This document shows, piece by piece, positions 37,015 to 45,572 of a DNA stretch of 64,000 nt. The notes beneath the pieces were generated by a model, which searched no databases, was not told the DNA's origin, and was given only the letters and a program-made list of their open reading frames with translations. Positions within the stretch are counted from its first letter, which is position 1, and the number at the start of each line of letters is the position of its first letter. The position numbers and the translations under genes were made by a program. The DNA is from Blastococcus sp. PRF04-17 (GTDB lineage: Bacteria; Actinomycetota; Actinomycetes; Mycobacteriales; Geodermatophilaceae): contig NZ_CP095412.1 in assembly GCF_023016265.1 (NCBI RefSeq), positions 620,001 to 684,000 on the forward strand, written 5' to 3'.

Positions 37015-37031
37015 CAATATATCGCATATTG
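37015..37031. promoter_or_regulatory. AT-rich palindrome, probable GntR operator
   Basis: CAATATATCGCATATTG has perfect 6-bp arms (CAATAT/ATATTG) around a 5-bp spacer. It lies in the 179-bp gap between the GntR gene and the divergent alpha/beta hydrolase gene. AT-rich sequence of this kind is rare in this genome, so its presence in a divergent promoter is notable. Assignment to the adjacent FCD regulator is inferred from position. Confidence 0.65.
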
Positions 37032-37108
37032 AAGGGGCTGACGGGGGCGGCTCTGAGGTGCGACCGGACGGGCGGACGGGCCGCCCGCGGACCGAGAAGG
37101 AGCCAGCG

Positions 37109-37870
37109 ATGAGCAGCAGCGCGCCGGAGCCCCGTACCACCGACCAGCCGTCCGCCTCCCTGCCCACCGTCGTGCTCGTGCACGGCGCCTTCGCCGATTC
37201 GTCCAGCTGGAGCGGCGTCGTCGCCCAGCTCCGGCAGGACGGCTATCCGGTGATCGGGGTGGCCAACCCGCTCCGCTCCCTGCACGGCGACGCCGAGTTC
37301 CTCCGAGACGTCCTGGACGCGGTGGAGGGGCCGATCGTCCTGGCCGGCCACTCCTACGGCGGCAGCGTGATGAGCGAGGCCGCCGACGGGAACCCGCGGG
37401 TGAAGGCGCTGGTGTACGTCGCCAGCTTCCTGCTGGACGAGGGCGAGAGTACCGGCGAGCTCGCCGGGAGGTTCCCGGGCAACGAGCTGGGGTCGGCGCT
37501 GCGCCCGGTGCCCGTCCGCGGGCCCGACGGGCAGACCGTGGACGACCTCTACATCGAGCAGGCGAAGTTCCGCCCCGTCTTCGCCGCCGATGTGCCGGCG
37601 GACGCCGCCGAGCTGATGGCCGTCACGCAGCGGCCCATCCTCGGCGACGCCTTGGCGGACAAGGCGACGAAGGCGGCCTGGAAGACCATTCCGTCCTGGA
37701 CCCTCGTCACGCGCCAGGACCTCGCCGTCCCGGCCGAGGCCCAGCGCTTCATGGCCCAGCGCGCGTCGTCGCACGTGGTGGAGGTCGACGCCTCGCATGC
37801 GGTGACGGTCTCGCAGCCGGGGGACGTCGCCCGACTGATCGACGAGGCCGCGCGCGCGACCGCGGGCTGA
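37109..37870 (+). CDS. Alpha/beta hydrolase (esterase/haloperoxidase-like)
   Basis: This 253-aa protein starts its fold with TVVLVHGAFADSSSWSGVV. The nucleophile elbow is LAGHSYGGSVMSEA (GHSYG), and the C-terminal EVDASHAVTVSQP carries the catalytic His. This is the pattern of small esterases often annotated as alpha/beta hydrolases or non-haem chloroperoxidase-like enzymes. ATG at 37109 follows GAAGGAG. It is divergent from the GntR regulator, which probably controls it. Confidence 0.9.
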   Translation: MSSSAPEPRTTDQPSASLPTVVLVHGAFADSSSWSGVVAQLRQDGYPVIGVANPLRSLHGDAEFLRDVLDAVEGPIVLAGHSYGGSVMSEAADGNPRVKALVYVASFLLDEGESTGELAGRFPGNELGSALRPVPVRGPDGQTVDDLYIEQAKFRPVFAADVPADAAELMAVTQRPILGDALADKATKAAWKTIPSWTLVTRQDLAVPAEAQRFMAQRASSHVVEVDASHAVTVSQPGDVARLIDEAARATAG

Positions 37871-37891
37871 CCCGACCGGGGCCGCTCATCA

Positions 37892-37932
37892 GGCCCGCCC
37901 CCCGCCGTCGCCAGACGGTGGCGGGGCGGGCC
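37892..37932. terminator. Strong GC stem-loop between convergent genes
   Basis: GGCCCGCCCCCCGCC (37892-37906) can pair with GGCGGGGCGGGCC (37920-37932) to form a long GC stem with a short loop. It lies between the ends of the alpha/beta hydrolase gene and the convergent P-type ATPase gene. There is no U-tract, as is common in high-GC actinobacteria. It is a probable bidirectional terminator. Confidence 0.65.
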
Positions 37933-37970
37933 CTGTGAGGCCCGAGCGTGCTGCCCGGTCCCGCCCGGGA

Positions 37971-40511
37971 TCAGCGCCGGGGTCGGCCGTGCTCCGGCAG
38001 CAGGTCGAGTCCGAGGGCCCGGTCGAGCAGCCGGAACCGGTAGGCGGCGGTCAGCGCGAGGAACCACAGGACGAGCGCCGGGAGGACCGTCTCGAACACC
38101 GGTTCCGCGGCCTCGGTGAGGCCGAAGTAGTCGGTGAACCAGGGCATCAGCAGCCCCGCGGTGAAGGTCGCGACGAGGACGGCGACCAGCACGGCCGGGC
38201 GCCGGTCGCCGTCCGGGCGGGTCCACGCGGCGAACAGCCGGGACGGCGGCTTGAGGAAGAGGATCAGCAGGAAGGCCGCGTAGGAGACGAAGGTCGACAG
38301 CGCGGTCTGGGCGCCGATGGTGGCAACCGCCTCGTCGAAGCCGGCGGCGTCCGCGGACACCCCGGTCCAGTCCTCGAAGCGGGCCTCGACCTCGGCCGGG
38401 ACGACACCGCCGGGCGGGCCGGCGAGCAGGGACGTGTAGTGGAGGGCGTAGATGGCCACGCCGACTGCTGCGGTGACCACGGCGGCCGGGACGACGAAGC
38501 GTCCGAGGTTGGCCAGCAGGCGCGGGTCGGGCGGTTGGGGGCGGGCCCACATCGTCAGGAACAGCGTGGGCACGCCGACGGTGAGCAGCGTGAGGCCCAC
38601 CTGTGCGGGGGCGTAGGGGAAGCCCAGGCCGAGCATGGTCACCCCGAGGATGACCAGCCCCTGGGTGGCGACCCTGGCGAGGAACACCTGCATCGACGTG
38701 CCGATTCCGCTGATGATCCGGCGGCCCTGCTGCCGGGCGGGGACCAGCGCGGCCAGGGAGTCCTCGGTCAGCACGATGTCGGCGACGTCCCGGGTGACGG
38801 CGCTGCCGCTGCGCATCGCGACGCCGACCTGGGCGGCCTTGAGCGCGCGGGCGTCGTTCACGCCGTCGCCCAGCATGGCGACGTAGCGGCCCTGCCGGCG
38901 CAGTGCGGCGACGAGGCGCTCCTTCTGCTCGGGTGCGATGCGGCCGAACACGGTGGTGCGGGCGACGACGGCGTCCAGTTCCGGGTCGGACATCCTTTCC
39001 AGATCGGCGCCGGTGAGCGGGTCGCCGCCCTCCAGACCCGCCTGCCGTGCCAGGGCGGCGACGGTGCGGGGGTCGTCGCCGGACACGACCTTGACCGCGA
39101 CCCCGTCGGCGAGGAAGCGGTCGATGGTCTCCCGCACCCGGGGCCGCAGCTCGTCGGTGAGCGCAAGCACGGCCAGCGGCTCCAACGCGGGCAGCCGCGC
39201 CCGGCCGGTGTCGTCGCGCAGCGAGGTGGACGGGTCGGTGGCGCGGGCGGCGACGAGGACCCGCAGGCCTCGCGCGGTCCGCTCGCTGACGACGCCGGTG
39301 AGTGGTTCTCCGGACAGGTGCGGGGCCAGGGCGTCGTGGGCGCCGAGGACGAAGACGCCGTCGTCGGTGCGCAGCGCGCTCCACCGGAGGGAGGAGGAGA
39401 ACGGGATCTCCTCCCGCGCCGGCCACGCCTCGCCGGGCAGGGCAGCAGCCAGTGCGGTGGTGGTGAGGTTGGGTGCGGCCGCGCTGCGGGCCATCGACCC
39501 GATCACCTGCTGGACGTCCGCGGTCGCCAGCGGCCCGACCGGCACGACCTCGGCGAGGCTGAGCCGGCCGGTGGTCAGCGTGCCGGTCTTGTCGGTGCAG
39601 ACGACGTCGACGTTGCTCATCGACTCCACGGCGTTGACCTGCTGAACCAGGGCGCCGCGTCCGCCGCTCTTCGCCGCCCCGACGCTGTAGGCCACGGCGA
39701 CGAGGAAGAACAGCCCGTAGGGCACCAGCCCGGACAGCACCGCGGTGGTCTGCACCACCCGGACCAGCGAGAACCCCTCCAGGGCGGCTTGGGCAAGGAT
39801 GGCGCCGCTCATCAGCACCACCAGGCAGATGACCAGCCGGACGACGAAGTTGATGCGACGCTGCAGTGGCGTGGTGTCGGTCGACACCTGTCGAGCGTCG
39901 GCGGTCAGCCGGCTGGCGTAGCTGGCGGCACCGACGTCCCGCGCGAGCTGGTGCCCCTCACCGCCGACGCAGAAGCTGCCCGACCGGAGGTGGTCGCCGG
40001 GCTTCTTCACCTGGGGGTCGGACTCGCCGGTGAGCAGTGACTCGTCGGCCTCGATGCGGCCGCCGTCGAGCACCGGGCCGTCGACGACGACCTGATCGCC
40101 GGGACGCACGTGTAGCACGTCGCCGCGCACCACCTCCTCCGGGAGCACTTCGACGTCCCGGCCGTCGCGGAGCACGGTGACGGTGCTGCGGGACAGCAGT
40201 TGTAGCCGGTCGAGCTTGCGCTTGGCCCTGATCTCCTGCACCGCGCTGATGGCCGCATTGACCAGGCCGAGGCCGACGCTGATGACCGCGTCGTTGACCC
40301 GGCCAAGCGCCAGCAGAGCGGCGCCGATGGTGAAGAGGATGAGGTTGAAGAACGAGAAGACGTTGGTGCGCAGGATCTGCGCGTAGCTGCGCGAGGACCG
40401 GTCGACGGCGGCGTTGCTCTCGCCGCGTCGACGCCGCGCCTCGGCCTCTCGCTGGGACAAGCCCTCCGGTGCGCCGGGCGCCGTGTCGGCGTCTGTCGCC
40501 TGCACATCCAT
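37971..40511 (-). CDS. P-type ATPase (cation-translocating, CtpE-like)
   Basis: This 846-aa protein has the P-type ATPase order. The actuator motif is LLTGESDP (TGES at 161-164). The phosphorylation site is VCTDKTGTLTTG with Asp307, and the hinge is AMLGDGVNDARALKAA. There are about ten helices in total, with no N-terminal heavy-metal domain and a short cytosolic N-terminus. The TM4 motif reads GLVPYGLFFLVA. This resembles the mycobacterial CtpE group, implicated in calcium uptake, but the ion is inferred. ATG at 40511 lies before a short acidic leader. It stands alone on the minus strand. Confidence 0.92.
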   Translation of the reverse strand: MDVQATDADTAPGAPEGLSQREAEARRRRGESNAAVDRSSRSYAQILRTNVFSFFNLILFTIGAALLALGRVNDAVISVGLGLVNAAISAVQEIRAKRKLDRLQLLSRSTVTVLRDGRDVEVLPEEVVRGDVLHVRPGDQVVVDGPVLDGGRIEADESLLTGESDPQVKKPGDHLRSGSFCVGGEGHQLARDVGAASYASRLTADARQVSTDTTPLQRRINFVVRLVICLVVLMSGAILAQAALEGFSLVRVVQTTAVLSGLVPYGLFFLVAVAYSVGAAKSGGRGALVQQVNAVESMSNVDVVCTDKTGTLTTGRLSLAEVVPVGPLATADVQQVIGSMARSAAAPNLTTTALAAALPGEAWPAREEIPFSSSLRWSALRTDDGVFVLGAHDALAPHLSGEPLTGVVSERTARGLRVLVAARATDPSTSLRDDTGRARLPALEPLAVLALTDELRPRVRETIDRFLADGVAVKVVSGDDPRTVAALARQAGLEGGDPLTGADLERMSDPELDAVVARTTVFGRIAPEQKERLVAALRRQGRYVAMLGDGVNDARALKAAQVGVAMRSGSAVTRDVADIVLTEDSLAALVPARQQGRRIISGIGTSMQVFLARVATQGLVILGVTMLGLGFPYAPAQVGLTLLTVGVPTLFLTMWARPQPPDPRLLANLGRFVVPAAVVTAAVGVAIYALHYTSLLAGPPGGVVPAEVEARFEDWTGVSADAAGFDEAVATIGAQTALSTFVSYAAFLLILFLKPPSRLFAAWTRPDGDRRPAVLVAVLVATFTAGLLMPWFTDYFGLTEAAEPVFETVLPALVLWFLALTAAYRFRLLDRALGLDLLPEHGRPRR

Positions 40512-40667
40512 CCGGCTCGCTTCCTGAGTGCCGCCCGTGCAGCCCCGCGTGGCGGATGGCGATGCCGCGGGCGCTGTCAGAGCTCGCGGTGGCTGCGGGA
40601 TCCCTTGTCGCCTCACGGCAGTCTCCCTCGCAGCTGACGTGCTCGCTCACTGGCCGGTGGCCTGCCG

Positions 40668-41005
40668 CTACGCGACCTCTGCCGGGCGGGCGGCTCGTTC
40701 GACGCAGGCCACCAGCGGTCCGGCGACCACGGCGCCGGTTGCGTTCAGGAGCGCATCCAACGGGGACACGACGCGGCCCAGGGAGAGCGCCCCCTGAGGG
40801 ACTTCGATCCCCGCGCCGCGTCCAAGGCCGCCCCGGTGACCTGGAGCGGGCGGCCGAGCGAGGGCCACAGCAGGACCACGAGGGCGGCCGGGACCACCAG
40901 CAGGCTCAGGTTGCCCATCAGCTGCAGCGTCGTGGCTGCCGAGTCCAGCCCGGTCGCGTACCAGTGCAGTTCGGTGGCCGGAGAACCCCAGGCCCACCCC
41001 GTTCG
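40668..41005 (-). pseudogene. Truncated membrane protein fragment with a frameshift
   Basis: Reading from 41005, one frame gives GWAWGSPATELHWYATGLDS and LMGNLSLLVVPAALVVLLWP. After LDAARG the other frame continues IEVPQGALSLGRVVSPLDAL to a TAG at 40668. One G added to the four-base run at 40809-40812 joins them. The fragment begins directly after the stop codon of the decayed recombinase, so its own N-terminus is lost. It has two or three hydrophobic helices. The family is not recognised. It looks like a chromosomal gene broken by insertion or deletion. Confidence 0.45.
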
Positions 41006-41512
41006 CTACTGGTCCGCCGCTGCTCGCGACCGGAGACCCGCTTGGTCCATCAGCGTGGCCACCGACTTCCGGAGGACATGAGAGGTCACCCACTCGAGGC
41101 CTCCGCCACCGAACGCCTCGCGCAGGTCGGCGTGGGCGTGGGATGTCGGCGTGGGCGTGGGATCTCGCCAGCCACCCAAGGGGGAGGGGAACACCGGACG
41201 GCTGTCGTGGTCCTGCCCCGAGAGGTCAGTGCCGGCGGGCGGCAGCGGGCATCGCCACCCACGAGTCCGGCAGCGCCGACGTCCTGGCGCCGGCGTCGGT
41301 CTTGATCTTCTCGACGACACCCTGACCCTCGACCCGGGACGACTGTCGCTCGCCCACTGACGGTGACGACATCCAGGTTCACGGCGTACCAAGGCCAGTC
41401 CGCAGGCCTCCCCGATGCAGAGCCCGGTGGCGGCCATCAGGCATCTCACGAGGTCGGGGAAGGTCTCGGGCGTCGGCCCTGTGCGCCCGATCGCCCCGAG
41501 GATGCTCTGGCG
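41006..41512 (-). pseudogene. Decayed tyrosine recombinase/integrase, C-terminal part
   Basis: Fragments in two frames together resemble the catalytic half of a phage-type integrase: LVRCLMAATGLCIGEACGLA (the first Arg region is altered), a VNLDVVTVSG-like strand, RPVFPSPLGGWRDP, then LEWVTSHVLRKSVATLMDQA (the HxLRxT-type motif). It breaks off at AAADQ, before the L-G-H motif and catalytic Tyr. Frameshifts lie between these pieces. The protein cannot be functional. It is the left-hand mobile relic of a mosaic region. Confidence 0.7.
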
Positions 41513-41513
41513 C

Positions 41514-41554
41514 CAGCGACCGCCCCATCCGGGTGATGGATGGGGCGGTCGCTG
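41514..41554. terminator. Perfect 17-bp stem-loop downstream of the NRAMP gene
   Basis: The arms at 41514-41530 and 41538-41554 are exactly complementary over 17 bases (starting CAGCGACCGCCCC), with a 7-nt loop GGGTGAT. It is 18 bp past the stop of the NRAMP-like gene and at the start of the decayed integrase. Perfect pairing and position mark a strong transcription terminator, usable in both directions. Confidence 0.8.
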
Positions 41555-41571
41555 ATGCCGGCGGTGTGTCG

Positions 41572-42939
41572 TCAGCCGCCGAGGATGCCGGCGACCAGGC
41601 GGTAGCAGATGGCCAGGATGGCGATCAGGCCGAGGACCCCGACGACGTTCTGCCAGGGCCGGTTGCGCAGGTCTCCCATCAGGCCCTTGTGGTTGGCCAC
41701 CACGACCAGCAGGACTCCGAGCACCGGGGCGAACACCACGGTGAGGGCCTGGGCGAGGATGAGCAGCTGCACCGGGGACTGGCCGCCGGCGGCCAGGGTG
41801 ACGGTCAGCCCGAAGGCGAGGATGACCAGGATCATGGCCTTCACCCGCGGGCGGGCCACGGAGTTGCCCCAACCGAGTCCGTCGGAGAGCAGCGTTCCCC
41901 CGGCGGTGGCGTTGGCGACCATGGAGGAGAAGGCGGCGGCGAAGAAGCCGAGGGCGAAGATCTTCGAGCCGATCTCGCCGGCGAGCGGTTCCAGGACGCC
42001 GGCCAACTGCCCCAGGGAGGCGGCCTCCACGCCGGTGCGGGTGGCGGCGGTGGCGGCGACGACGATGACCAGGATGGTCATCAGGCCCGGGGCGACGATC
42101 CCGGGGATGGTGTCCCCGAGCGTGATCGTCCGGTACTGGTCCCGGCGCAGCCCCCGCTCCCGGGTGGCGTAGCCGGTGTAGAAGGCGGCGTTGATGGAGA
42201 AGTTGGTGCCGACCAGGGCGACCAGCAGCAGCCCGACACCGCTGGGGACGGTGGGCACCAGGCCGGCGCCGGCGGCGGCCTAGTCGGGATCGGTCAGCAA
42301 TGCCGAGGCGAGGAACCCGGCGGCCATGATGGCGACGATGCCGAGGATCGCGCGCTCGAACACCGAGTAGTAGCGGCGGGCGAACACCACACCGGCGACC
42401 ACCACCGTGCAGACGAGGGTCCACAGCGCCGGGGACCCGCCGAAGAGCAGGGACAGCCCGAGGCCGGAGCCGACGGCGTTACCGACGGAGAACATCAGGG
42501 TGATGCCGAAGACGCCGATCCCGGCGACAGTGCCGACCCATCGCCCGAGGGTGTCCTTGATCGTGCCGATCAGGGAGCGCGGCGCCTTCAGGGCGATCCG
42601 CACGCTCATGTCGGTGAAGCCGAGCATGAGCAGGGTGGACACGGCGATCACCCAGATCAGGTCGTAGCCGTAGCCGTTGCCGGCCTGGATGGCCGTCAGC
42701 AGGTTGCCGGGGCCGAACTGCCAGGCGCCGACGATGAACGCCGGGCCCATGACCGAGAGGACCTGCACCCACCGGCGTGTGCGCAAGCCCTTCTCGGCCG
42801 GGGTGGCCGGCGGCCCGCCGTCCGCGCCGCTCGACGAGGCCGGCCGCGGGTTGACCGGCTCGGCAGCCGGCCGTGGGGCCGGTGCTGCCGCGGGAGCGGG
42901 GACCTTGCTGGTGCTGCTCGCCTTGCTGGTGCTGCTCAT
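41572..42939 (-). pseudogene. NRAMP-superfamily transporter with in-frame amber codon
   Basis: The frame from ATG 42939 to the stop at 41572 encodes 455 codons with about eleven helices. It includes GAWQFGPGNLLTAIQAGNGY (the TM1 position of the DPGN motif, here GPGN) and TNFSINAAFYTGYA (the TM6 position, lacking the M-P-H motif). A TAG at 42282-42280 interrupts it after ALLTDPD; the rest follows in the same frame, AAAGAGLVPTVPSG. TGG (Trp) to TAG is the likely change. Losing both metal-binding motifs suggests a substrate other than Mn/Fe. It follows the DHDPS-like gene by 53 bp and ends at a strong hairpin. The long N-terminal Ala/Pro leader is unusual. Confidence 0.75.
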
Positions 42940-42992
42940 GGCGTCTACCTCGCGACCGTGTCGGTGGGGGAGGGACAGCGGGCCGGCCGGTG

Positions 42993-43913
42993 TCAGACCA
43001 GCTCGGCGTGCTTGAGGGCCAGCGTGATCTCGTCGGCGGCCGAGGGGGCGAGCGGCAGCAACGGCGGGCGGACGGTGGCGTGCTCGAGGATGCCGCGGGC
43101 GACCAGCGCGTGCTTGAGGGCGACGGTGCCCTCCATGTGGGAGCCGCGGTGGTAGACGGCCTTGGTCAGCGGCAGCAGCTTCTCGTGCAGCTCGTGGGCC
43201 CTGGGGTAGTCCTGGGCCTTGCCCGCGGCGATCAGCTCGACCAGCAATTCGGGGGCCATGTTGCCGTAGCCGACCAGCAGACCGTCGACGTCGAACATCG
43301 TGGGCAGCAGGTACTCGTCGTGGCAGGAGAGGACCTGCAGGTCGGGGAACTCCTGGCGCAGGACCGGGATCTCGGTGTACCAGCGGCGCATGTTGCGCAC
43401 GCCGTTCTTGGTGGCGACCACGCCGGGCTGGCCGGCGATCTCCAGCTGGGTCTCCAGGTCGTAGGACGCCTTGGTCACGTCCGGGTACTGGAAGAGGATG
43501 CACTGCAGGCCCGAGGCCTCGTGGATGGCCTTGTACCGGCCCTGCGGGGCGCCGGGCTGGAAGCCGAACCGCAGCCAGCCGTGCGACGGGTAGACCAGCG
43601 CGCCGGTGGCGCCGGCGTCGGCGGCCCGCTTGGCCTCCTCGGCGGCGGTCTTGTCGCCCTCGGTGGTGATGCCGGCGATGACCGGCACCTTGCCGTCGAC
43701 GGCCTCGACCACCGTGCGGATCAGTGCCACCTGCTCGTCGGGGGTCAGGTAGGTGCCCTCCCCGGCGTGACCGAGGAGGACCAGGCCCTTGACGCCGTCG
43801 AAGGAGATCAGCCACTGGGCCAACTGGGCGTTGGCGGCGTGGTCCACATCGCCGTCGCGGGTGAAGGCGGTGACGGGGGCGGGGGTGAGGCCGCGAAGGT
43901 CCATGACCGACAT
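42993..43913 (-). CDS. Dihydrodipicolinate synthase/N-acetylneuraminate lyase family protein
   Basis: This 306-aa TIM-barrel protein has the family pattern LTPAPVTAFTRDGDVDH, VLLGHAGEGTYLTPDE and VPVIAGITT. A Tyr in ILFQYPDVTK and the Schiff-base Lys in VVATKNGVRNMRRW follow. It is a class I aldolase/lyase or hydratase acting on a 2-oxo acid, and is not necessarily DapA. Its ATG follows AAGGAG. It is the first gene of a unit with the NRAMP-like transporter and lies opposite a LacI regulator, so it is probably a catabolic enzyme induced by the transported compound. Confidence 0.9.
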   Translation of the reverse strand: MSVMDLRGLTPAPVTAFTRDGDVDHAANAQLAQWLISFDGVKGLVLLGHAGEGTYLTPDEQVALIRTVVEAVDGKVPVIAGITTEGDKTAAEEAKRAADAGATGALVYPSHGWLRFGFQPGAPQGRYKAIHEASGLQCILFQYPDVTKASYDLETQLEIAGQPGVVATKNGVRNMRRWYTEIPVLRQEFPDLQVLSCHDEYLLPTMFDVDGLLVGYGNMAPELLVELIAAGKAQDYPRAHELHEKLLPLTKAVYHRGSHMEGTVALKHALVARGILEHATVRPPLLPLAPSAADEITLALKHAELV

Positions 43914-43960
43914 CGGGTGCTCCTTGAGTAGTGTCCTGTCTGGTATCCCGGATCGTTTCC

Positions 43961-44025
43961 GGGAACGTTCCCATCACACCATCGGGTGTGATGCAGGTCA
44001 ACCCCTACGGATGAGGTGCATCACA
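43961..44025. promoter_or_regulatory. Cluster of operators between the DHDPS-like and lacI genes
   Basis: The 272-bp divergent gap holds three symmetrical elements. A perfect palindrome GGGAACGTTCCC lies at 43961-43972, with the AACGTT core common in LacI-family sites. ATCACACC-ATCG-GGTGTGAT (43973-43992) is a perfect stem with a 4-nt spacer. TGTGATGCA (43987-43995) is an exact inverted copy of TGCATCACA (44017-44025). The overlap of these elements suggests a looped or double-site operator. The LacI protein at 44186 is the likely binder of at least the first. Confidence 0.6.
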
Positions 44026-44185
44026 AATGGCAGCGCACGGTCACTGTTCGTCACCGACGATGGCGCGTCCTGGCCGACGTCGCCTCGCTCGCGGGCCCGC
44101 GGCGCCCCGCTTCCGCGCGTCGGGCAGATATCGACCGGCCAGGGCGGCCGGGCGTCCGGCATAGGCTGAGACGACAGGAGGACCC

Positions 44186-45220
44186 GTGGCCCAGGATCAA
44201 CAGACCCGACCCCGTTCCGCGCCGGTGACGCTGATCGACGTCGCGGCCGCTGCCGGGGTGTCCAAGTCCACGGTCTCCCGGATCCTCGACGAACGGCTGC
44301 CGCGCTCGGAGAGTGCCACCGCCCAGCGCGTGCGGCAGGTGGCCGCTGAGCTCGGCTACGTCCGCGACCCTTCGGCGGCCAGCCTGCGGCGCGGCAAGAC
44401 CATGACGATCGGGGTGGTGGTGCCCCGGCTGACCGACACCGTCATGGCGATGCTGTACGAGGCGCTGGCTCGCGCCGGCCAGCGATCCGGCCACTTCACG
44501 ATCGTGGCCACCACCGGTGACGAACCGGATGCCGAGCGGGCCGCGGTGGAGGCGCTGCTGCAGCGCCGCGTCGACGGAGTGATCCTGTCCACCGCCCGCC
44601 TGGGCGACGACTTCCCCGGCCAACTGGCCGCCCGCCGGGTGCCCTATGTGCTGGCCCTGCGAACCGACGGGCGCAGCCTCGCCTCGGTCGGTGATGACCA
44701 GCTCGGGGGCTACCTGGCCACCCGGCACCTGCTCGACCTCGGGCACCGGCGCATCGGCCTGATCGCCGGTCCCCGGTATGCCTCCAGCGCCCGCGGCCGG
44801 GTCGAGGGCTACCGGCAGGCCATGGCGGAGGCTGCGGTGGACGTGGCGCCGTCCTGGGTGGTCGAGTCGACCTTCGGCATCGACTCCGGCGCGGATGCCG
44901 CCCGCGCACTGATGAGCCTGGATCCGCGGCCGACCGCCGTCTTCGCCGTCAACGACAACACCGCGATCGGGGCACTGTCAGCGTTCGAGGACCTCGGATT
45001 GTCCGTTCCTGAGGACGTCTCACTCGTTGGCTACAACGACATCCCGATCGTCAGTCGTCTGCCGACGCCGCTCACGTCGGTGCGGGTGCCGTTCGACCAG
45101 ATCGCCGGCGCCGCCCTCGAGCTGCTGATCTCCGGCCCGCAGGGAGCGCACGACCGGGTCAGGGTGGCCCCGCCAACGCTCATCCCGCGCCGATCGACCG
45201 CCTCCCCGTCTGTGGCCTGA
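44186..45220 (+). CDS. LacI family transcriptional regulator
   Basis: This 344-aa protein has the LacI helix-turn-helix TLIDVAAAAGVSKSTVSRIL at the N-terminus. The hinge and periplasmic-binding-like effector domain follow (TIGVVVPRLTDTVMAMLYEA, and later DVSLVGYNDIPIVSRLPTPL). The GTG start follows AGGAGG. It is divergent from the DHDPS-like/NRAMP unit and probably represses that unit until the substrate is present. No transport or enzyme gene lies downstream on its own strand. Confidence 0.95.
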   Translation: MAQDQQTRPRSAPVTLIDVAAAAGVSKSTVSRILDERLPRSESATAQRVRQVAAELGYVRDPSAASLRRGKTMTIGVVVPRLTDTVMAMLYEALARAGQRSGHFTIVATTGDEPDAERAAVEALLQRRVDGVILSTARLGDDFPGQLAARRVPYVLALRTDGRSLASVGDDQLGGYLATRHLLDLGHRRIGLIAGPRYASSARGRVEGYRQAMAEAAVDVAPSWVVESTFGIDSGADAARALMSLDPRPTAVFAVNDNTAIGALSAFEDLGLSVPEDVSLVGYNDIPIVSRLPTPLTSVRVPFDQIAGAALELLISGPQGAHDRVRVAPPTLIPRRSTASPSVA

Positions 45221-45271
45221 GGCAGGCCACCTCGGAGCTGATGTCGGCCGTGCGCTTCGCGGCGCCGCTTG

Positions 45272-45287
45272 GGTGTCCGAGGGGGAC
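45272..45287. repeat. 16-bp tRNA-end-like sequence, left copy
   Basis: GGTGTCCGAGGGGGAC at this position occurs again exactly at 52091-52106 in the same orientation. The right copy continues into TTGAAC, so its reverse complement reads GTTCAAGTCCCCCTCGGACA. That is the usual order of T-loop then acceptor strand at a tRNA 3' end. No complete tRNA is present at either copy. The repeats could be attachment-site halves of a mobile element. Confidence 0.45.
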
Positions 45288-45320
45288 GCGGTCCCCGAAG
45301 CTCATGAGTTGCCTTCCGCC

Positions 45321-45345
45321 CGGCGCCGGGCGACGCCCGGCGCCG
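45321..45345. terminator. Perfect GC hairpin downstream of lacI
   Basis: CGGCGCCGGGC and GCCCGGCGCCG are exactly complementary (11 bp) with a 3-nt GAC loop. It lies about 100 bp after the lacI stop and beside the 16-bp tRNA-end-like repeat. It may be a transcription terminator, or a remnant of one belonging to a lost tRNA. No U-tract follows. Confidence 0.5.
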
Positions 45346-45572
45346 ACGTCCACACTGGTCGCGGAGGGAGTCCGCGGGTCAGTTCGCCGGGCTCGGCGGG
45401 GTGCCGCCGGGACCGCGCCGAGCGGCGTGCCTGCGGGGGCGCCCGAGGGGCTCCGTCGCCTGAGCCGACCGCCGGTCGGCGTCCTCGTGGGGTCGACCCG
45501 GACGGGCAGATTCACGGTGTAACCGCTGGCGACGTCTCCGCTGACGCTGGCCAGCTGGCTAGCGCCGCCGTG

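Noticed and set aside
42280-42282. TAG as a recoded amino acid (pyrrolysine) or programmed readthrough
   Set aside because: No context element or pyl gene is seen in the window, and the family has Trp at this point. A point mutation or error is simpler.
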